Shown here: positions 1 to 11,427 of the stretch, piece by piece
Position numbering within the stretch: position 1 is the first letter of the stretch
How the letters are laid out: every line of letters starts with the position of its first letter
Origin: Pleurobrachia bachei
Lineage: Eukaryota; Ctenophora; Tentaculata; Cydippida; Pleurobrachiidae
DNA length: 32,595 nt
Assembly (NCBI GenBank): GCA_000695325.1
Contig: AVPN01000015.1
Location: 145,526-178,120, forward strand
Direction: 5' to 3'
Program-made: the position numbers and the translations under genes
Notes under the pieces: model-generated
What the model saw: only the letters and a program-made list of their open reading frames with translations
What the model was told of the DNA's origin: nothing
Database searches by the model: none

Positions 1-42
<42 letters not shown>
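1..42. repeat. (AG)n microsatellite at window start
   Basis: An uninterrupted AG dinucleotide run opens the window. It mirrors the (CT)n run that closes it, which suggests a contig bounded by microsatellites the assembler could not cross. Confidence 0.95.
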
Positions 43-44
<2 letters not shown>

Positions 45-325
45 TGTTGTATGTCTGTGTGAAGCAGCTAGTGTGCTTGTTAGAATGCTCACCTCAAAAG
101 TGTACTGCACTCATCACACTACTACACCTCCAGTGATATATACTAATTTTAGGACCAAGACCCACTAGCTGTATCTAGTTCTACAGAAGTAGGCCCCAAT
201 TCCTACACTATACAGTAACCATGGTTACACAAACCAGGATCATGGTGCACTGTCAGGTAGAGGGTTTTTATGACATTTTAGAGAGGGATGGCAGGTTAAA
301 GCAAGTAACCCGTATAAAAACTTAC

Positions 326-1754
326 CTGCAAGTTACACTCCTCGCCCCAGGGTACTGGATAACTCTTGGTAGAACCCCCATCCAGTGTAGCATACACTGT
401 GTCCAGGTTACCAAACACTAGGGTCTGCTTTAGTACCACCCTCACCACCACGATATCGTCATTTGTCATCCTGGGGCGGGGGGAGGGGAGGGTACAACAT
501 ATGTTGATTAGGAATGATGGGGGAATTACATCCAGCTATTATTGTGGGAGAGACAAACAAGACGTATTGCTTCCACAAAGGCTCTGATTGAAATCTGATC
601 TAAACAGAGATATTCCATTCACCAAAGCAACTATAAACCAAAGGCAACAACTCCTACTCACAAGTTATCAGGTTGATTGTACACGCTGACCATATCGACC
701 TGTGCAGCAGTCAGATCCACACTGACAACAGGCTCACTAGAGGTAGTCAGGGCTGAATGGTGCACAGTACACTCTTCTATAGAGATACCAATACCCGTGT
801 TAACCGTGATTATCAGGGATGACATCTCACCCTCCGGTACTGCAACCCGGGCCCTATAACATGGGAGAGTGAATATATTTTATAGGGGATGCTTTGATTC
901 GGTGAAATTAAATATGTAACGGAAAATTTAGCAAAGAGCTGTTCACTGGATAGGGTTCAGAAGGTTTATTTACAGTTCAAGAGACTCCACTACCTACCAG
1001 TATATAACATTGTCCCCCTCTGACCCCATCATCCAGAGGGCCACCTGAGGACTAGCCAGGGAGATATGATCACCCAGAAGGAACACCTTCTCGTAGATAT
1101 AACTATCACTAGGCTCATTATCACTGGACAGGTAGCTAACTTTCCCACCACAGTTCACACTACGGGATACCTCCACTGTGGACTTCAGCTCGGACCTGAC
1201 AGAGAACATCAGTTACATGTAGGAACACGGGATCATGAAGATACTTATAATTAACAATTCTCTGTTCAAATGTGAATAACACAAACTGCAGCAGCAGTAT
1301 AAAAAGTAAGCAATAAAATTAAATACTAATTGTCTAGCTAGACCCCTGAAACAAAGTACTAACCTGACGAGAGTAGTAAAAGTTTCACCAACTGCTAAAG
1401 GACCAAATGTAACAGATACGTCACTAGTTTTGGCGTAGTGAGATGGGGTCGGTGTAAGAACAGAAAATCCAAGAATCTTGAAATCTTCACAAACCTGAAA
1501 GACAAGTCTTGGGCGAACGAGGCTCACTGAGCCTACAATCTCTCAGTCCAAAAGTCTCAGGTAACAGTTGGTGATCACGTCACATAACTCGCACACACTC
1601 TCTCCGCGTCTTACCAGGTCGATTGTAACGTTGTGTGCCGGGCTGGTGCTGTCAGTACCATGCCATATCTCCAGTTCAAACACAACCGTGTCCTTTGCAC
1701 TAAAACTCTGCTCCAGAGAGGGTATTATCGTAAAACTTGTTTCCAGCTGGGGCT
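326..1754 (-). CDS. Exons of multi-module secreted/surface protein (left palindrome arm)
   Basis: Five exons on the minus strand join in phase with GT-AG borders: 1615-1754, 1364-1494, 998-1195, 662-853 and 326-470. The encoded stretch is about 268 residues. It starts with EPQLETSFTIIP, includes VFELEIWHGTDSTSPAHNVT, and ends YPVPWGEECNLQ. The motif of alternating hydrophobics followed by a proline and N-V-T/S resembles modules in the 3200-7616 gene (PIPVYNVTVAIG, TPIYNVSITC), so I take it as the same family and probably the 3' part of that gene. The module recalls DUF11-like beta-sandwich repeats, but I cannot confirm the family. The exon after 326 is unclear: a short frame ending in a stop near 198-262 is possible. 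Four of the exons recur inverted in the right arm; the last (326-470) does not. Seen: frames, splice sites and phases. Inferred: extracellular role. Confidence 0.7.
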
Positions 1755-3197
1755 CTGAACAAGACACGAATTTTAATAATACCTTATTAATTGAAAATTA
1801 TGGATAATGTTTTAACTATGCACTATACTGCTGAGCAGTATAGTGCATAGTTAAAACATTATCCATAATTTTCAATTAATAAGGTATTATTAAAATTCGT
1901 GTCTTGTTCAGAGCCCCAGCTGGAAACAAGTTTTACGATAATACCCTCTCTGGAGCAGAGTTTTAGTGCAAAGGATACGGTAGTGTTTGAACTGGAGATA
2001 TGGCATGGTACTGACAGCACCAGCCCGGCACACAACGTTACAATCGACCTGGTAAGACGCGGAGAGAGTGTGTGCGAGTTATGTGACGTGATCACCAACT
2101 GTTACCTGAGACTTTTGGACTGAGAGATTGTAGGCTCAGTGAGCCTCGTTCGCCCAAGACTTGTCTTTCAGGTTTGTGAAGATTTCAAGATTCTTGGATT
2201 TTCTGTTCTTACACCGACCCCATCTCACTACGCCAAAACTAGTGACGTATCTGTTACATTTGGTCCTTTAGCAGTTGGTGAAACTTTTACTACTCTCGTC
2301 AGGTTAGTACTTTGTTTCAGGGGTCTAGCTAGACAATTAGTATTTAATTTTATTGCTTACTTTTTATACTGCTGCTGCAGTTTGTGTTATTCACATTTGA
2401 ACAGAGAATTGTTAATTATAAGTATCTTCATGATCCCGTGTTCCTACATGTAACTGATGTTCTCTGTCAGGTCCGAGCTGAAGTCCACAGTGGAGGTATC
2501 CCGTAGTGTGAACTGTGGCGGGAAAGTTAGCTACCTGTCCAGTGATAATGAGCCTAGTGATAGTTATATCTACGAGAAGGTGTTCCTTCTGGGTGATCAT
2601 ATCTCCCTGGCTAGTCCTCAGGTGGCCCTCTGGATGATGGGGTCAGAGGGGGACAATGTTATATACTGGTAGGTAGTGGAGTCTCTTGAACTGTAAATAA
2701 ACCTTCTGAACCCTATCCAGTGAACAGCTCTTTGCTAAATTTTCCGTTACATATTTAATTTCACCGAATCAAAGCATCCCCTATAAAATATATTCACTCT
2801 CCCATGTTATAGGGCCCGGGTTGCAGTACCGGAGGGAGAGATGTCATCCCTGATAATCACGGTTAACACGGGTATTGGTATCTCTATAGAAGAGTGTACT
2901 GTGCACCATTCAGCCCTGACTACCTCTAGTGAGCCTGTTGTCAGTGTGGATCTGACTGCTGCACAGGTCGATATGGTCAGCGTGTACAATCAACCTGATA
3001 ACTTGTGAGTAGGAGTTGTTGCCTTTGGTTTATAGTTGCTTTGGTGAATGGAATATCTCTGTTTAGATCAGATTTCAATCAGAGCCTTTGTGGAAGCAAT
3101 ACGTCTTGTTTGTCTCTACTACAATAATCATCATAATAGTATGTAGTTGAATATCATTCCCCTATTATCCCTAATCAACATATGTTGTACCCTCCCC
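480..3197. repeat. 2.7 kb near-perfect palindrome, one-base spacer at 1833
   Basis: Bases 480-1832 and 1834-3197 are reverse complements. The centre reads ACTATACTGCT, G, AGCAGTATAGT, so the loop is one base. Near the centre mirrored coordinates sum to 3666. The arms differ by a few substitutions (for example 1147 against 2519) and by small indels only in the outermost 80 bases. The right arm ends inside the pyrimidine tract that precedes the 326-470 exon in the left arm. It may be a true inverted duplication or a head-to-head join of two haplotypes or of a foldback read. Confidence 0.93.
1912..3004 (+). pseudogene. Inverted copy of surface-protein exons (right palindrome arm)
   Basis: Plus-strand mirror of four left-arm exons: 1912-2051, 2172-2302, 2471-2668 and 2813-3004. 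All keep open frames and GT-AG sites, with very few substitutions (one changes T to A near the CGGKVSY segment). The set has no start codon and no terminal exon. It runs head-to-head into its own mirror at 1833 and tail-to-tail into the antisense of the 3200-4194 exon. It therefore cannot form a complete gene here and is best read as a recent inverted duplicate or an assembly product. Confidence 0.7.
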
Positions 3198-3199
3198 CC

Positions 3200-6100
3200 C
3201 CTTCTCCGATTGTGGTAGCACCAGGTACACCATTGTTCAGGGAGGTTCTAATAGTGGGGTGGGCTATAGTGATGGCAGGTAGGCTGACTAGGGACGAGGT
3301 ATAAACCACACCTAGCCCGGGATGGGATCTGTAGCTGAGTTTAACTGATGATGTTGTTATTGTTGCCAGGGTAATATCTGACGTGACTCCGTACACAGTT
3401 ATCTGTACATCACCCTCTAAATATGGGAGTGAGACAAGGACCCCATCAGCTGTTACCGTCCTGTGTACCGCAGTAACATCTGATTGGACCCCAGTGAACT
3501 CCAGCCACGTGTTACCAATGGCAACTGTAACATTGTAAACTGGTATTGGTTTCAGGAATGTCAAATCGAGGGTGTATCGCAGTTCAGTACCCACTTGAAG
3601 GGGACCACCATGTGTTGCTATGGAGATGTTAACATTAGGACTGGTTATCTCTACAGAAGGGGTGCTAGTTTCCTCGATAACCTGACCATCAGCCCCACAG
3701 TAACTAAATCTGTTCCTAACATTAAACTTTAGCTGACCCTCAACTCCAACTCCAATAAAAGATACCCTGAGGGATGTCTGGTTGTCGAATGATTCCGCAG
3801 TTGCTATGGCAACAGTGCTAGTACTTGTCTCTAGGGATGCAGATCCAGATGGAAGGAGGGTAACACCGCTGGTAACCACACCACTTGGCATGGTAATGGT
3901 GGATTTGATGCTGCACACGGAGCCCTCTTCTACTGGCTGTAAGACCAGGGTGAATGGTTGGTGAAGTCCAACTGTGGGGTGTAGGAACTCAGCTCCAATC
4001 CTGGTGGAGATGATCTTGAGGCCAGTACTCCGGGCAGTTAGAACCCCGTACACCTGACATGATCCTGTGTTGCAACTGGAGTAGGTGAAGGAGGAGACCA
4101 GCTCCATCTGCCCCTGTAATGCGTCCTCAGCAGTGGGTGTACTGGCAAGGGTCACAGTCAACACATCACCTAGCCCTATGTAGGGACATGTCACCTGTGG
4201 AAGAGGGTGGGGAGTTGTGAAACAATAGTAATGGCGTGAAGGGTCTTTGTGAGACGGTGCACATTCTGTGCTAAAATAATTATAAGAAAAGGACAGTGAA
4301 CAGTTGGACTAAATTGTATTGGCAGTAAGGCAGTGTAAGAGTCAAGAGATGCCCGATCTCTAACTAAAATTACTATAAATATCAACAATACCTTTATTTT
4401 CCTGCCGGTCAGCTGTTCGATAACAGTATTCTCACTGTGTGTAACGGGAGTTAGGATACCAGGTACTGATAGCTCCACTGTACTGTCCAGATTATAGGCA
4501 TCTACCTTTGATATCTCCGAGTGGGACACCTAGTGGAAATGAGGTGACGAATCGGGAACAACATCAGATCTTGTCTCTCTATGTGTGCGCTACATTCGAG
4601 ATGGTAGGGGTGATAGAGCCACAATGGTAACTTGTTTCTAGTAGCCCCGAAATGATGACTCACAGATAGGTAGCAGATAGTTTGTTCTCCCAGAGATATA
4701 AAGTACTGGGAATCAGGACACTCTAGTATCATTGTCAGGTAGGGATGGTGTAGGAGGAGGGTTGTGGTCTCCCCCTCCATTTCAACAGTGGTCCCTTTAT
4801 TAGACGTGTAGGAGAGACCTAATGGTGGAGAAGAATTCAGGTGTCAATATAAATTGGGTTCCCAAACTTACTCCAAGACTCACAGGCTCTGAAACTATTA
4901 TAATGAGGCGTATTTATAATTGGGTTCGATATGGTTACAACATTGGTTACGAAGTCACCCCTAATATTGCATATAGGGGTGACAATACCGCTTGCCGAAA
5001 AATGGCAATTTTCAAGACCTTCTCATAAAAAGTTATCGAAAACTGGTCTAAAGCCAATCTAAAACGTATGGCACTAGTTTGTATAGTAACCAGGACCTGA
5101 ATTTTACAGAAAGTAACGGTCCGACTACACATGCGCACATGTAACACGTACTACCATATATGGTCATAAAATTCCAATCTTTAGGAATTTTTTCTGACTA
5201 GACGATAGCTTAGTTATGAATGAAACCACCTCTAATACCTTTGGAATAGCATTTTACACATTCCTGAAGCTTTTTGTAACCAAATTCCAGCATCTTCATG
5301 GTTTTTCAAAAACAAAAACAGTGTTAATGGCCAAAATATCGAAAAATTCGGGTATGTAATGGTAGCTCAGACAATTTCCTCGGTATGTTCAAAAAATTAG
5401 AACTTTCTGTTTTGTAGTTTGGACACAGGAATTTTTTTCCCGCTGTACAAGCGATATTATTACCCCTACGTGCTCACGCCCACCGGGGCGCTCGCGTGTT
5501 GGGGTAATTTCATTACCAAGTTACAACATTGCTACAACATTGCTAACCTGCACTAACGATGACACGAGAGAAAGGCTGGGAGACAGGTTTAACAATTCCA
5601 GATATAACCAACTCAACCTCCTGTTCTTGGTCCAGAGATGAGGACCCTGTGATAGTCATGGTACTCCCAACTGCTTCATACTGAACAGCCCCACCATCAC
5701 CAGATGCGGCTGTGTAACTAAGGGCGGTTGATCCAGAGGGGAAGACAGCACTCACATCGACCTGTCATGACACTAGAAAGTTAGGATTTATTGTCATCTG
5801 TACGTTGGAAAAGAGAGACAGGGAAGATATAATTGTGATGGCGTGAATATGCAAGCTTATACCTTATACTCTACTTTTAGAGCGGGTATCCTGACTTGTA
5901 GGGTCACATTTAGTTCTTGTCCCACAACTGCCCGACTAGGAACAGTCAGGTGGTGTAGGGAGGGCTCTCTCAGTCTCAGTGGAACCAGTAGGGAACCTGG
6001 GCGGGGAGTTGGTGAAATCAGGATACTGATATAATGTGACATAGGACATTGCATTACCTCTTTCTCAATACAACAAAGCTGCAGGTGATTATAACGGAGA

Positions 6101-7616
6101 GTCTGAACACAACACAACTCACTATTTCACACAACTTACTGTGAACAGTTTCCAGAGGTCTCCCATCACTCTCAAGAGGGGCAGTGTAACTGGTCACACT
6201 CATTGTAACATCCAGCTGGGAGGGTCGCAGTGTACTCTGGAGGTAGAGACCAAACCTGCCCGTGATGATGTGGCCAGGTTGGAGATAATCCGCAACAAAG
6301 TGTATCAACTCCACTCCCTCATTCTCCATCTAGACATGATATGGAACACGTGGGTTAGAATTTAGAATTAGATTTTACTGCTGTTTTTTGGCTTAGTTCG
6401 TTCATTCTTCATGTGCACTAAACCAACTAAACAACATCTCAGCTCACAACTAAACAACTATCGCGTATCAATGAAACACCTCGGTCACCATCCACAACAT
6501 GTTACGTACCACAACGATACTGACGCTGGTTGGGTTGGTGGTGGCGGTAAGGAAATTAGGGGACGCCTCACTAACACTACACGTTATAGAGACATTGTAG
6601 ATCGGGGTGGGGGAGGAGACAGGTAGTTGAACACTGAACACCAATAGAGGTTCATCTTTGTTTTGGTAGTAAACATGGGGGTCACCCGGTTCAAACACCT
6701 AGTGGGGAATAGTCCGTTCTAGTTATCTGTACTGTGTATACTGTATGGTAATCCATGGTAACAGTGTTACCATAGTCGGCAACCACTGAATATATACCTC
6801 AATTCTGGGTAGCTGTGGGCTGACAACTTGGAAAGACTCGCGAAGGAAGGTGTAGTAATCGGTTCCCAACTGTTCCTTGATTTGAAGAGTGAGCACATTA
6901 GTAGGCTGAATTGTGTAAATATTCCTCACTTGGATGTCAAGGGAAACTTGTACTTCTGCATCTGTACTTCCTACAGAAAATGATAATGTTAGAAAAAAAA
7001 GACCGTCTTGCAGGGTTTCATAACTCAAAATCCCTACAGTCCTGTCATGAAGATGTTTATTTTCATACCGGCAGGGATGTAGACAACTCCGAAATCAAAA
7101 TTGAGAGTTCCATTGAGATTAGTAATCCTAGAGCTATTCTTTTCCGTTTCCAGAGCTGCAAGTTCTGAACCTAGGATGCTACTACCCACGTATCTATCGA
7201 GGGGGTTTGGTTTAGTTTGTAATATCCGGGACAGTAAAATATGTCGAGAGGTAATTGTTGGTTACTACACAGTAAACATCAAGTTGGGTTTCAGCCTTAA
7301 AAATACCTGACAACACTATTCTTTAAGTTTAACATCGGTTGATCAATTTGGTTGTTAGTAAAGTAAGGTGGGACAATTTCAAGTTGCAGGGAGCAGCTCT
7401 CACAAGCCTTTAGATTAACTGTAACCACCATGTTTGTTGAGAGTCCTATCCCAACTGTGTTCCCATCAGGCAGATAGAGAGATATCTCAGTTGAACCTGT
7501 GAGGAGGGAGGAGCACCTGTGAACCTATGATGTTATACACTTGTAATGATATAATCTGATCAGTATCAAATACCTAACACAAAGAGGGCGAAGAGGGTGA
7601 TGAGTTGTAAGGCCAT
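3200..7616 (-). CDS. Large secreted multi-module protein, main copy
   Basis: Eleven minus-strand exons: 7574-7616, 7307-7496, about 7070-7190, 6798-6970, 6510-6698, 6140-6329, 5863-5996, 5548-5761, 4664-4888, 4392-4529 and about 3200-4194. The first encodes a signal peptide, MALQLITLFALFVL, with a phase-1 donor. Most junctions agree in phase. Modules repeat a pattern of alternating hydrophobic strands followed by P-x-Y-N-V-T/S (SPTPIYNVSITC, KPIPVYNVTVAIG), so a chain of beta-sandwich domains, possibly DUF11-like, is inferred. There is no transmembrane segment in the visible part. Oddities: against the copy at 9024-11427, exon 4664-4888 has four extra bases near 4831-4850 that shift its frame, and exon 7070-7190 has lost about 40 bases between short GTCGAGG repeats. 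The 1 kb last exon runs into the palindrome at about 3197, so the 3' end is not visible in order. Function unknown. Confidence 0.72.
4946..5520. mobile_element. 575-base non-autonomous DNA element with terminal hairpins
   Basis: The block lies in an intron and is absent from the duplicate copy. It is flanked by an 11-base direct repeat, TTACAACATTG, at 4935-4945 and 5521-5531. Its ends are imperfect inverted repeats (GTTACGAAGTCACCCC on the left; GGTAATGAAATTACCCC on the right read outward). Each end also folds on itself: GTCACCCCTA pairs with TAGGGGTGAC near 4955-4982, and ATTACCCC pairs with GGGGTAAT near 5459-5508. No transposase frame is seen. A 9-11 base target duplication would suit a Mutator-like MITE, but the family is uncertain. 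Confidence 0.7.
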
Positions 7617-7637
7617 TTCTCAGATTTCTTCTCAAAT

Positions 7638-9023
7638 GATCGAATTTATTAGGGATTTAGTACCATCGTTTGGCCATACGACTGCTGGACATAATAATGT
7701 TCAATACAGACAGACGACAGTGTATTATTCTCAGACCGAGGGACGTTTCATTCATAATACAGGATAGTTTGAGCTGTTCCGAACTATTAGTTGATAAAAC
7801 AGGGCACGAAAACAGTAGATCATGTTAAGTAAAGGTCATGCGATATTAACCATTTAAATCTCTTCCCTCAGACCATCCCAGATCACGCATTCGGTACACA
7901 CTGTTCTCCTTTGGGACGAGATTTCCCTTTTTCTCCCTGTCCCTCAGCCTCCCACACACCCTTTTGTGCTCATCTGACGGCAAAAAAACAGTTGATCACC
8001 AGATAGTGGTGGTAGAAATTGGCTGAAAAATAAGGGAACGGGAGGCAAGACGCAAGTAGACTGTAGAGCTCAAATTTCAAGTTAAAATAAAAATGTAAAA
8101 AATAAAAAACACTTTCACAAAACATTTTCAAAAATAAAACTAAACGCGATCCACGCAAATAAAAAGTCGCGCGCTAGCCGCGCAGCGCACCCGGCTTAAA
8201 AAAATGTTTTGCGCGTCGGAGCAAAATCGAGTGCGTCTGCCAAAATAACCAGGTTAAAAAACTTTGGGACACCAGGTTGTTGATTTTTTAGTAAAGGAGA
8301 GAACGTACTTCGTCCGCACCTCACTCGCTTCCAGATTCAGACCTTTATTGGTCATCAGATTTCACAAGCCGTAAGGTTGACATGTTCCTTGTCTGCCAAC
8401 TCTCACACCGGGCCTTGGGCCCGGCGTAAGCCGAATGGAGAGACTGCGAATGGAGAGACTGCGTATGTTATCAACTGATGAGGCAGAATCATAACCTTCT
8501 CCTCAGCCAGAGATTTGGCATGATAGTTTCTTCAGGAGTCAGGACTTTCTAAAACTCAGATCTCAAAAATGTGATCTGATCTTGGGTGAGTGCGAACAGA
8601 TCCTCTAATGTGATCCGATGACCGATCCGGTCGACCGGCCTCCAAACCCCATCTGAGCGCACTGTCGCCGTGTCGCATGCTCAGATTGAGACGTGATCCA
8701 AATGAACGGATCTGCATTATATCCTGTGGCCTGCATACCGAGGGAAAACCTGAGACACAGGTAACAATTGTACGATAAATAATTGTACGACCTCAATGAT
8801 TATTATTAGAAGGAAGACACGAGATTTTCTACATCATATACATGTACTTCATATAATTACACATCACATATCAAAGCTTCACATTGTTAATCGTGGGAAG
8901 GTAAAATAAAAAACTTCTTGTTTGGTAACTCGACACTCTTAACTTACTTCTTCGACTGAGTTTCCTTGTACTGTGTACATGCATATTGCTAATTTCTCAG
9001 ATTTATTTGAAATTTTTCGTCCA
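7638..9023. repeat. Upstream unit A (1.39 kb, three copies in window)
   Basis: Non-coding DNA upstream of the main surface-protein gene, so it should hold that gene's promoter. It contains AT-rich stretches, a GC-rich patch (CGCGCGCTAGCCGCGCAGCGC near 8168) and GATC-rich sequence near 8560-8700. Copies are at 11428-12813 (near identical) and 13909-14842 (3' part only). Short open frames here repeat only because the DNA does, and no splice-bounded exon was found. Confidence 0.8.
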
Positions 9024-11427
9024 TGGGAATCAGGACACTCTAGTATCATTGTCAGGTAGGGATGGTGTAGGAGAAGGGTTGTTGTCTCTCCCTCCATTTC
9101 AACAATGGTCCCCTTATTAGACGTGTAGGAGAGACCTAGTAGTGGAGAGTCAGCTGTCAGTATAATTTGGGTTCCCAAACTTACTCCAAGACTCACAGGC
9201 TCTGAAACTATTATCATGTATAATAATTGGGTTCGATATGGTTGCCATAACAATCTGCTAACCTGCACTAACGAAGACACTAGAGAAAGGCTGGGAGACA
9301 GGTTTAACAATTCCAGATATAACCAACTCAACCTCCTGTTCTTGGTCCAGAGATGAGGACCCTGTGATAGTCATGGTGCTCCCAACTGCTTCATACTGAA
9401 CTGCCCCACCATCATCAGCAGTGGCCCCTGTGTAACTAAGGGCGGTTGATCCAGAGGGAAAGACAGCACTCACATCGACCTGTCATGACACTACAAAGTT
9501 AGGATTTGTTTTAATCTGTACATTGGAAGAGAGAGGGGGTGGGAGAGCAGAGATTGTGATGATGTGTCAGTTATAGTCCTGCAGAGTGGTTAAACTGCTT
9601 GAAACTGTGATTTAATTTGGTAGGGGTTCATGGAACATGGCAACTACCCATCCATACCTTATACTCCACTTTTAGAGCGGGTATTCTGACTTGTAGGGTC
9701 ACATTTAGGACTTGTCCCACAACTGCCCGACTGGGAACAGTTAGGTGGTGCAGGGAGGGCTCTCTCAGTCTCAGTGGAACCAGTAGAGAACCTGGGGAGA
9801 GATTTCAAAGCTCACGGCATGGAAGAGTCTGAACATTTTAAAGATCACTAAAACTATTACACAGCACACACAACTTACTGTGAACAGTTTCCAGAGGTCT
9901 CCCATCACTCTCAAGAGGAGCAGTGTAACTGGTAACACTCATTGTAACATCAAGCTGAGAGGGTCGCAGTGTACTCTGAAGGTAGAGACCAAACCGGCCA
10001 GTGATAATGTGCCCAGGCTGGAGATCATCCGCAACAAAATGTATCAACTCTACCCCCTCATTCTCCATCTAGATGGATATGGAACACTCGGGTTAGAGCT
10101 CAGAATTAGACATGCAGATATTTTATTGGTTTAGTTCTTTCATAAACACCTCGGTCACCACCCACAACATGTTACATTGCCTTATTCGACCCTCTCTCTG
10201 CTCCCCGGGTAATGCTACGTACCACGACGATGCTGACGCTGGTTGGGTTGGTGGTGGCGGTAAGGAAATTAGGGGAAGCCTCACTAACGCTGCACGTTAT
10301 GGAGACATTGTAGATGGGGGAAGGGGAGGAGACAGGCAGTTGAACACTGAACACCAGTAGAGGTTCATCTTTGTTTTGGTAGTAAACATGGGGGTCACCC
10401 GGTTCAAACACCTAGTGGGGCATGGTTTAATTATCTGCTTTGTCCGGTGATACCAATTAACAGTGTTATTAACATAACTTATACCTCAATTCTGGGCAGT
10501 TGAGGGCTGACAACTTGGAAAGATTCGCGAAGGAAGGTGTAGTAATCGGTCCCCAACTGTTCCTTGATTTGAAGAGTGAGCACATTGGTGGGTTGGATTG
10601 TGTAAATATTCCTCACTTGGATGTCCAGGGAAACCTGAACTTCTGCATCTGTACTTCCTACAGAAAATAGTCGGTGGTTTATTGGAAAGAAAAAGAAATA
10701 TTGATGTAAAGCCCTGTCATGAAGATCTGGTAAATAATTTACTCCATTTTCCCAGAGCTATTACAATGGTACAAAGATTGCAATAACGTGAGATCTCTTG
10801 GAAAAGGGGACATCGGACATAAAACAACGTGTAATCTCATACCAGCAGGGATGTAGACAACTCCGAAATCGAAATTGAGAGTTCCATTGAGATTGGTTAT
10901 CCTGGAGCTATTCTTTTCCGTTTCCAGGGCTGCAAGCTCTGAACCTAGGATGCTACTGCCCACGTATCTGTCGAGGACGTTTATAACATCAGGGACAGAA
11001 ACATTTGTCGAGGGGGTTGGTTTAGTTTGATTATCTGACACAATAAAACATGTCAAGGGGTCTCATGTTAAATTTCTAATTGTTTTACCTGACAACACTA
11101 TTCTTCAAGTTTAACATCGGCTGATCAATTTGGTTGTTGGTGAAATAAGGTGGGACAATTTCAAGTTGCAGGGAGCAGCTCTCACAAGCCTTTAGATTAA
11201 CTGTAACCACCATGTTTGTTGAGAGTCCTATCCCAACTGTGTTCCCATCGGGCAGATATAGAGATATCTCAGTTGAACCTGTGAGGAGGGGGGTCACCTG
11301 TCAACCTGTGATGTGATACACATGATACACATGCAATGATATAATCTGATCAGTATCAAATACCTAGCACAAAGAGTCGCTTCTCCCACTACTCAACATT
11401 CCGGTAAAGAGTCTAAAGAAGAGTTTA
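9024..11427 (-). pseudogene. Tandem partial copy of surface-protein gene, signal exon destroyed
   Basis: Exons match the main copy: 11089-11278, 10843-11034, 10485-10657, 10223-10411, 9879-10068, 9658-9791, 9263-9479 and 9024-9201. Frames are open and mostly in phase. The counterpart of the frameshifted main-copy exon is intact here (GVSLGTQIILTADSPLLG), and the exon cut in the main copy is complete (TKPTPSTNVSVPDVINVLD). The final exon is cut at the unit boundary at 9024, and no terminal exon follows before unit A. The first exon is missing: where the start codon and signal peptide should be, bases 11378-11427 are the exact same-direction complement of 7588-7637. I infer a non-secreted or silent fragment, unless it acts as spare sequence for conversion. 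Confidence 0.75.
11378..11427. other. In-place complement block i (50 bases)
   Basis: Read in the same direction, each of the 50 bases is the complement of the aligned base in 7588-7637. The partner begins GCGAAGAGGGTGATG; this copy begins CGCTTCTCCCACTAC. Flanks align normally (CACAAAGAG before, GATCGAATTT after). The base before the block (11377) also differs from its partner but is not its complement. The main copy encodes a start codon and signal peptide here, so this copy is the altered one. Confidence 0.95.

Noticed and set aside
505-545. Complement block at the outer end of the palindrome arms
   Set aside because: Arms differ there by substitutions and a short insertion; the complement does not match.
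4836-4888. A 53-base intron (GTAAGT to ATTAG) that would absorb the four-base difference in the main-copy exon
   Set aside because: The tandem copy has the same potential sites but reads through in an open, conserved frame. Splicing there would break the frame in both copies.
8605-8796. A 63-residue frame repeated three times (8605, 12395, 14418) as a candidate conserved gene
   Set aside because: It recurs because the surrounding DNA unit is duplicated almost exactly. There are no splice sites in phase, no homology and no coding bias, so conservation is not evidence of coding.
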